6,063 bases of DNA, taken from positions 1 through 6,063 of the forward strand of contig JAFOZN010000136.1 in NCBI GenBank assembly GCA_017391185.1. Reading direction: 5' to 3'. The translations under genes were made by a program, and so were the position numbers. The notes beneath the pieces are model-generated. The model saw only the letters and a program-made list of their open reading frames with translations. It was not told where the DNA came from and did no database searches. Positions 5,779 to 6,063 of the stretch are shown piece after piece. Numbering within the stretch: position 1 is the stretch's first letter; the number at the start of each line of letters is the position of its first letter. This stretch comes from Alistipes sp. (GTDB lineage Bacteria; Bacteroidota; Bacteroidia; Bacteroidales; Rikenellaceae).

Positions 5779-6063
5779 ATGGCATCTAAGGGTTTGAAAT
5801 TGGCTTCTAACATCTGCCGAATTCTTGTCGGCGTGTGTTTTATATTCTCCGGTTTTGTCAAGGCGGTGGATCCTTGGGGTACGGCTCTGAAGGTGAATGA
5901 GTATCTCTCGATATATGGTATCGAGTGGCTTTCGCCCATCAGCATGATCTTTTCGATATGGTTGTGTGGTGCAGAGTTGATGATGGGTTTGATGCTTCTG
6001 TTTAGGGTGAGGACTCGTCTGATTTCGATCTTTGCGTTAGTTTCGATGAGCTTCTTTACTCTG
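5779..6063 (+). CDS. DoxX-like / BT_3928-type membrane protein (3' partial)
   Basis: The first 95 residues of an integral membrane protein that continues past the right edge. From ATG at 5779 the frame is open to the end of the window. Residues 11-30 form a hydrophobic segment ending in FIFSGFVKAVDPWG (21-34), the signature-like start of DoxX-family proteins found across Bacteroidetes (named after BT_3928 in Bacteroides). Two further hydrophobic stretches lie at about 51-75 and 81-95. A basic loop (RVRTR, 76-80) separates the last two. The molecular function is not established; DoxX-like proteins are linked in some bacteria to quinone or redox-related membrane roles. From memory, in other Bacteroidales this gene often sits next to tpiA and a DUF1599 gene, which here could only lie downstream. 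It begins 8 nt after the tmk stop with no Shine-Dalgarno, so it is likely in one transcript with tmk. A frame on the opposite strand here is a shadow. Confidence 0.8.
   Translation, partial: MASKGLKLASNICRILVGVCFIFSGFVKAVDPWGTALKVNEYLSIYGIEWLSPISMIFSIWLCGAELMMGLMLLFRVRTRLISIFALVSMSFFTL

Noticed and set aside
5763..5945. Opposite-strand 60-codon frame at the tmk end
   Set aside because: The + strand here encodes a DoxX-like protein with a recognisable N-terminal membrane segment, so the antisense frame is a shadow.
1..6063. CRISPR arrays, tRNA or rRNA genes, insertion sequences, phage or defence genes
   Set aside because: I found no repeat-spacer pattern, cloverleaf-like sequence, transposase motif or terminal inverted repeats. 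The window is almost entirely housekeeping coding sequence.

Overview
The window looks like chromosomal DNA from a member of the Bacteroidales. The evidence is a TAnnTTTG-type -7 element upstream of sufB, mostly absent or weak Shine-Dalgarno sequences, Bacteroidetes-like SufB and SufS sequences, and a membrane protein resembling the BT_3928/DoxX-like family at the right edge. The genus cannot be fixed from this stretch. All genes read on the + strand.

Layout. Positions 1-500 hold the C-terminal part of a beta-lactamase-fold serine hydrolase whose start lies outside the window. It is followed by a strong hairpin (about 525-564) and an AT-rich intergenic region (501-766) carrying a probable promoter. 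Positions 767-5032 are a compact suf iron-sulfur cluster assembly operon in the order sufB, sufC, sufD, sufS. The gaps are 27, 3 and 3 nt, so the genes are almost certainly co-transcribed and the last three are probably translationally coupled. After a 54-nt gap comes tmk (dTMP kinase, 5087-5770), and 8 nt later the start of a DoxX-like membrane protein (from 5779) that runs off the right edge.

How the genes work together. SufS is a cysteine desulfurase that supplies persulfide sulfur. SufB, SufC and SufD form the ATPase scaffold on which the Fe-S cluster is built. Key residues are present in all four: SufB Cys239/Cys390/His418/Glu419, the SufC Walker and signature motifs, SufD His213, and SufS Lys225/Cys363. 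No SufE, SufU, SufA or SufT gene is present here, so the sulfur acceptor and the carrier must be encoded elsewhere. The tmk and DoxX-like genes have no evident tie to Fe-S assembly and are probably just downstream in the same transcription unit or an adjacent one.

I do not see a new biological system in the window. The most notable points are an unusually short SufD (272 residues) that cannot be extended upstream because it abuts the sufC stop codon in the same frame, and two matching in-frame TAG-NNN-ATG gene junctions. A candidate inverted-repeat regulatory site and a long hairpin lie upstream of sufB.
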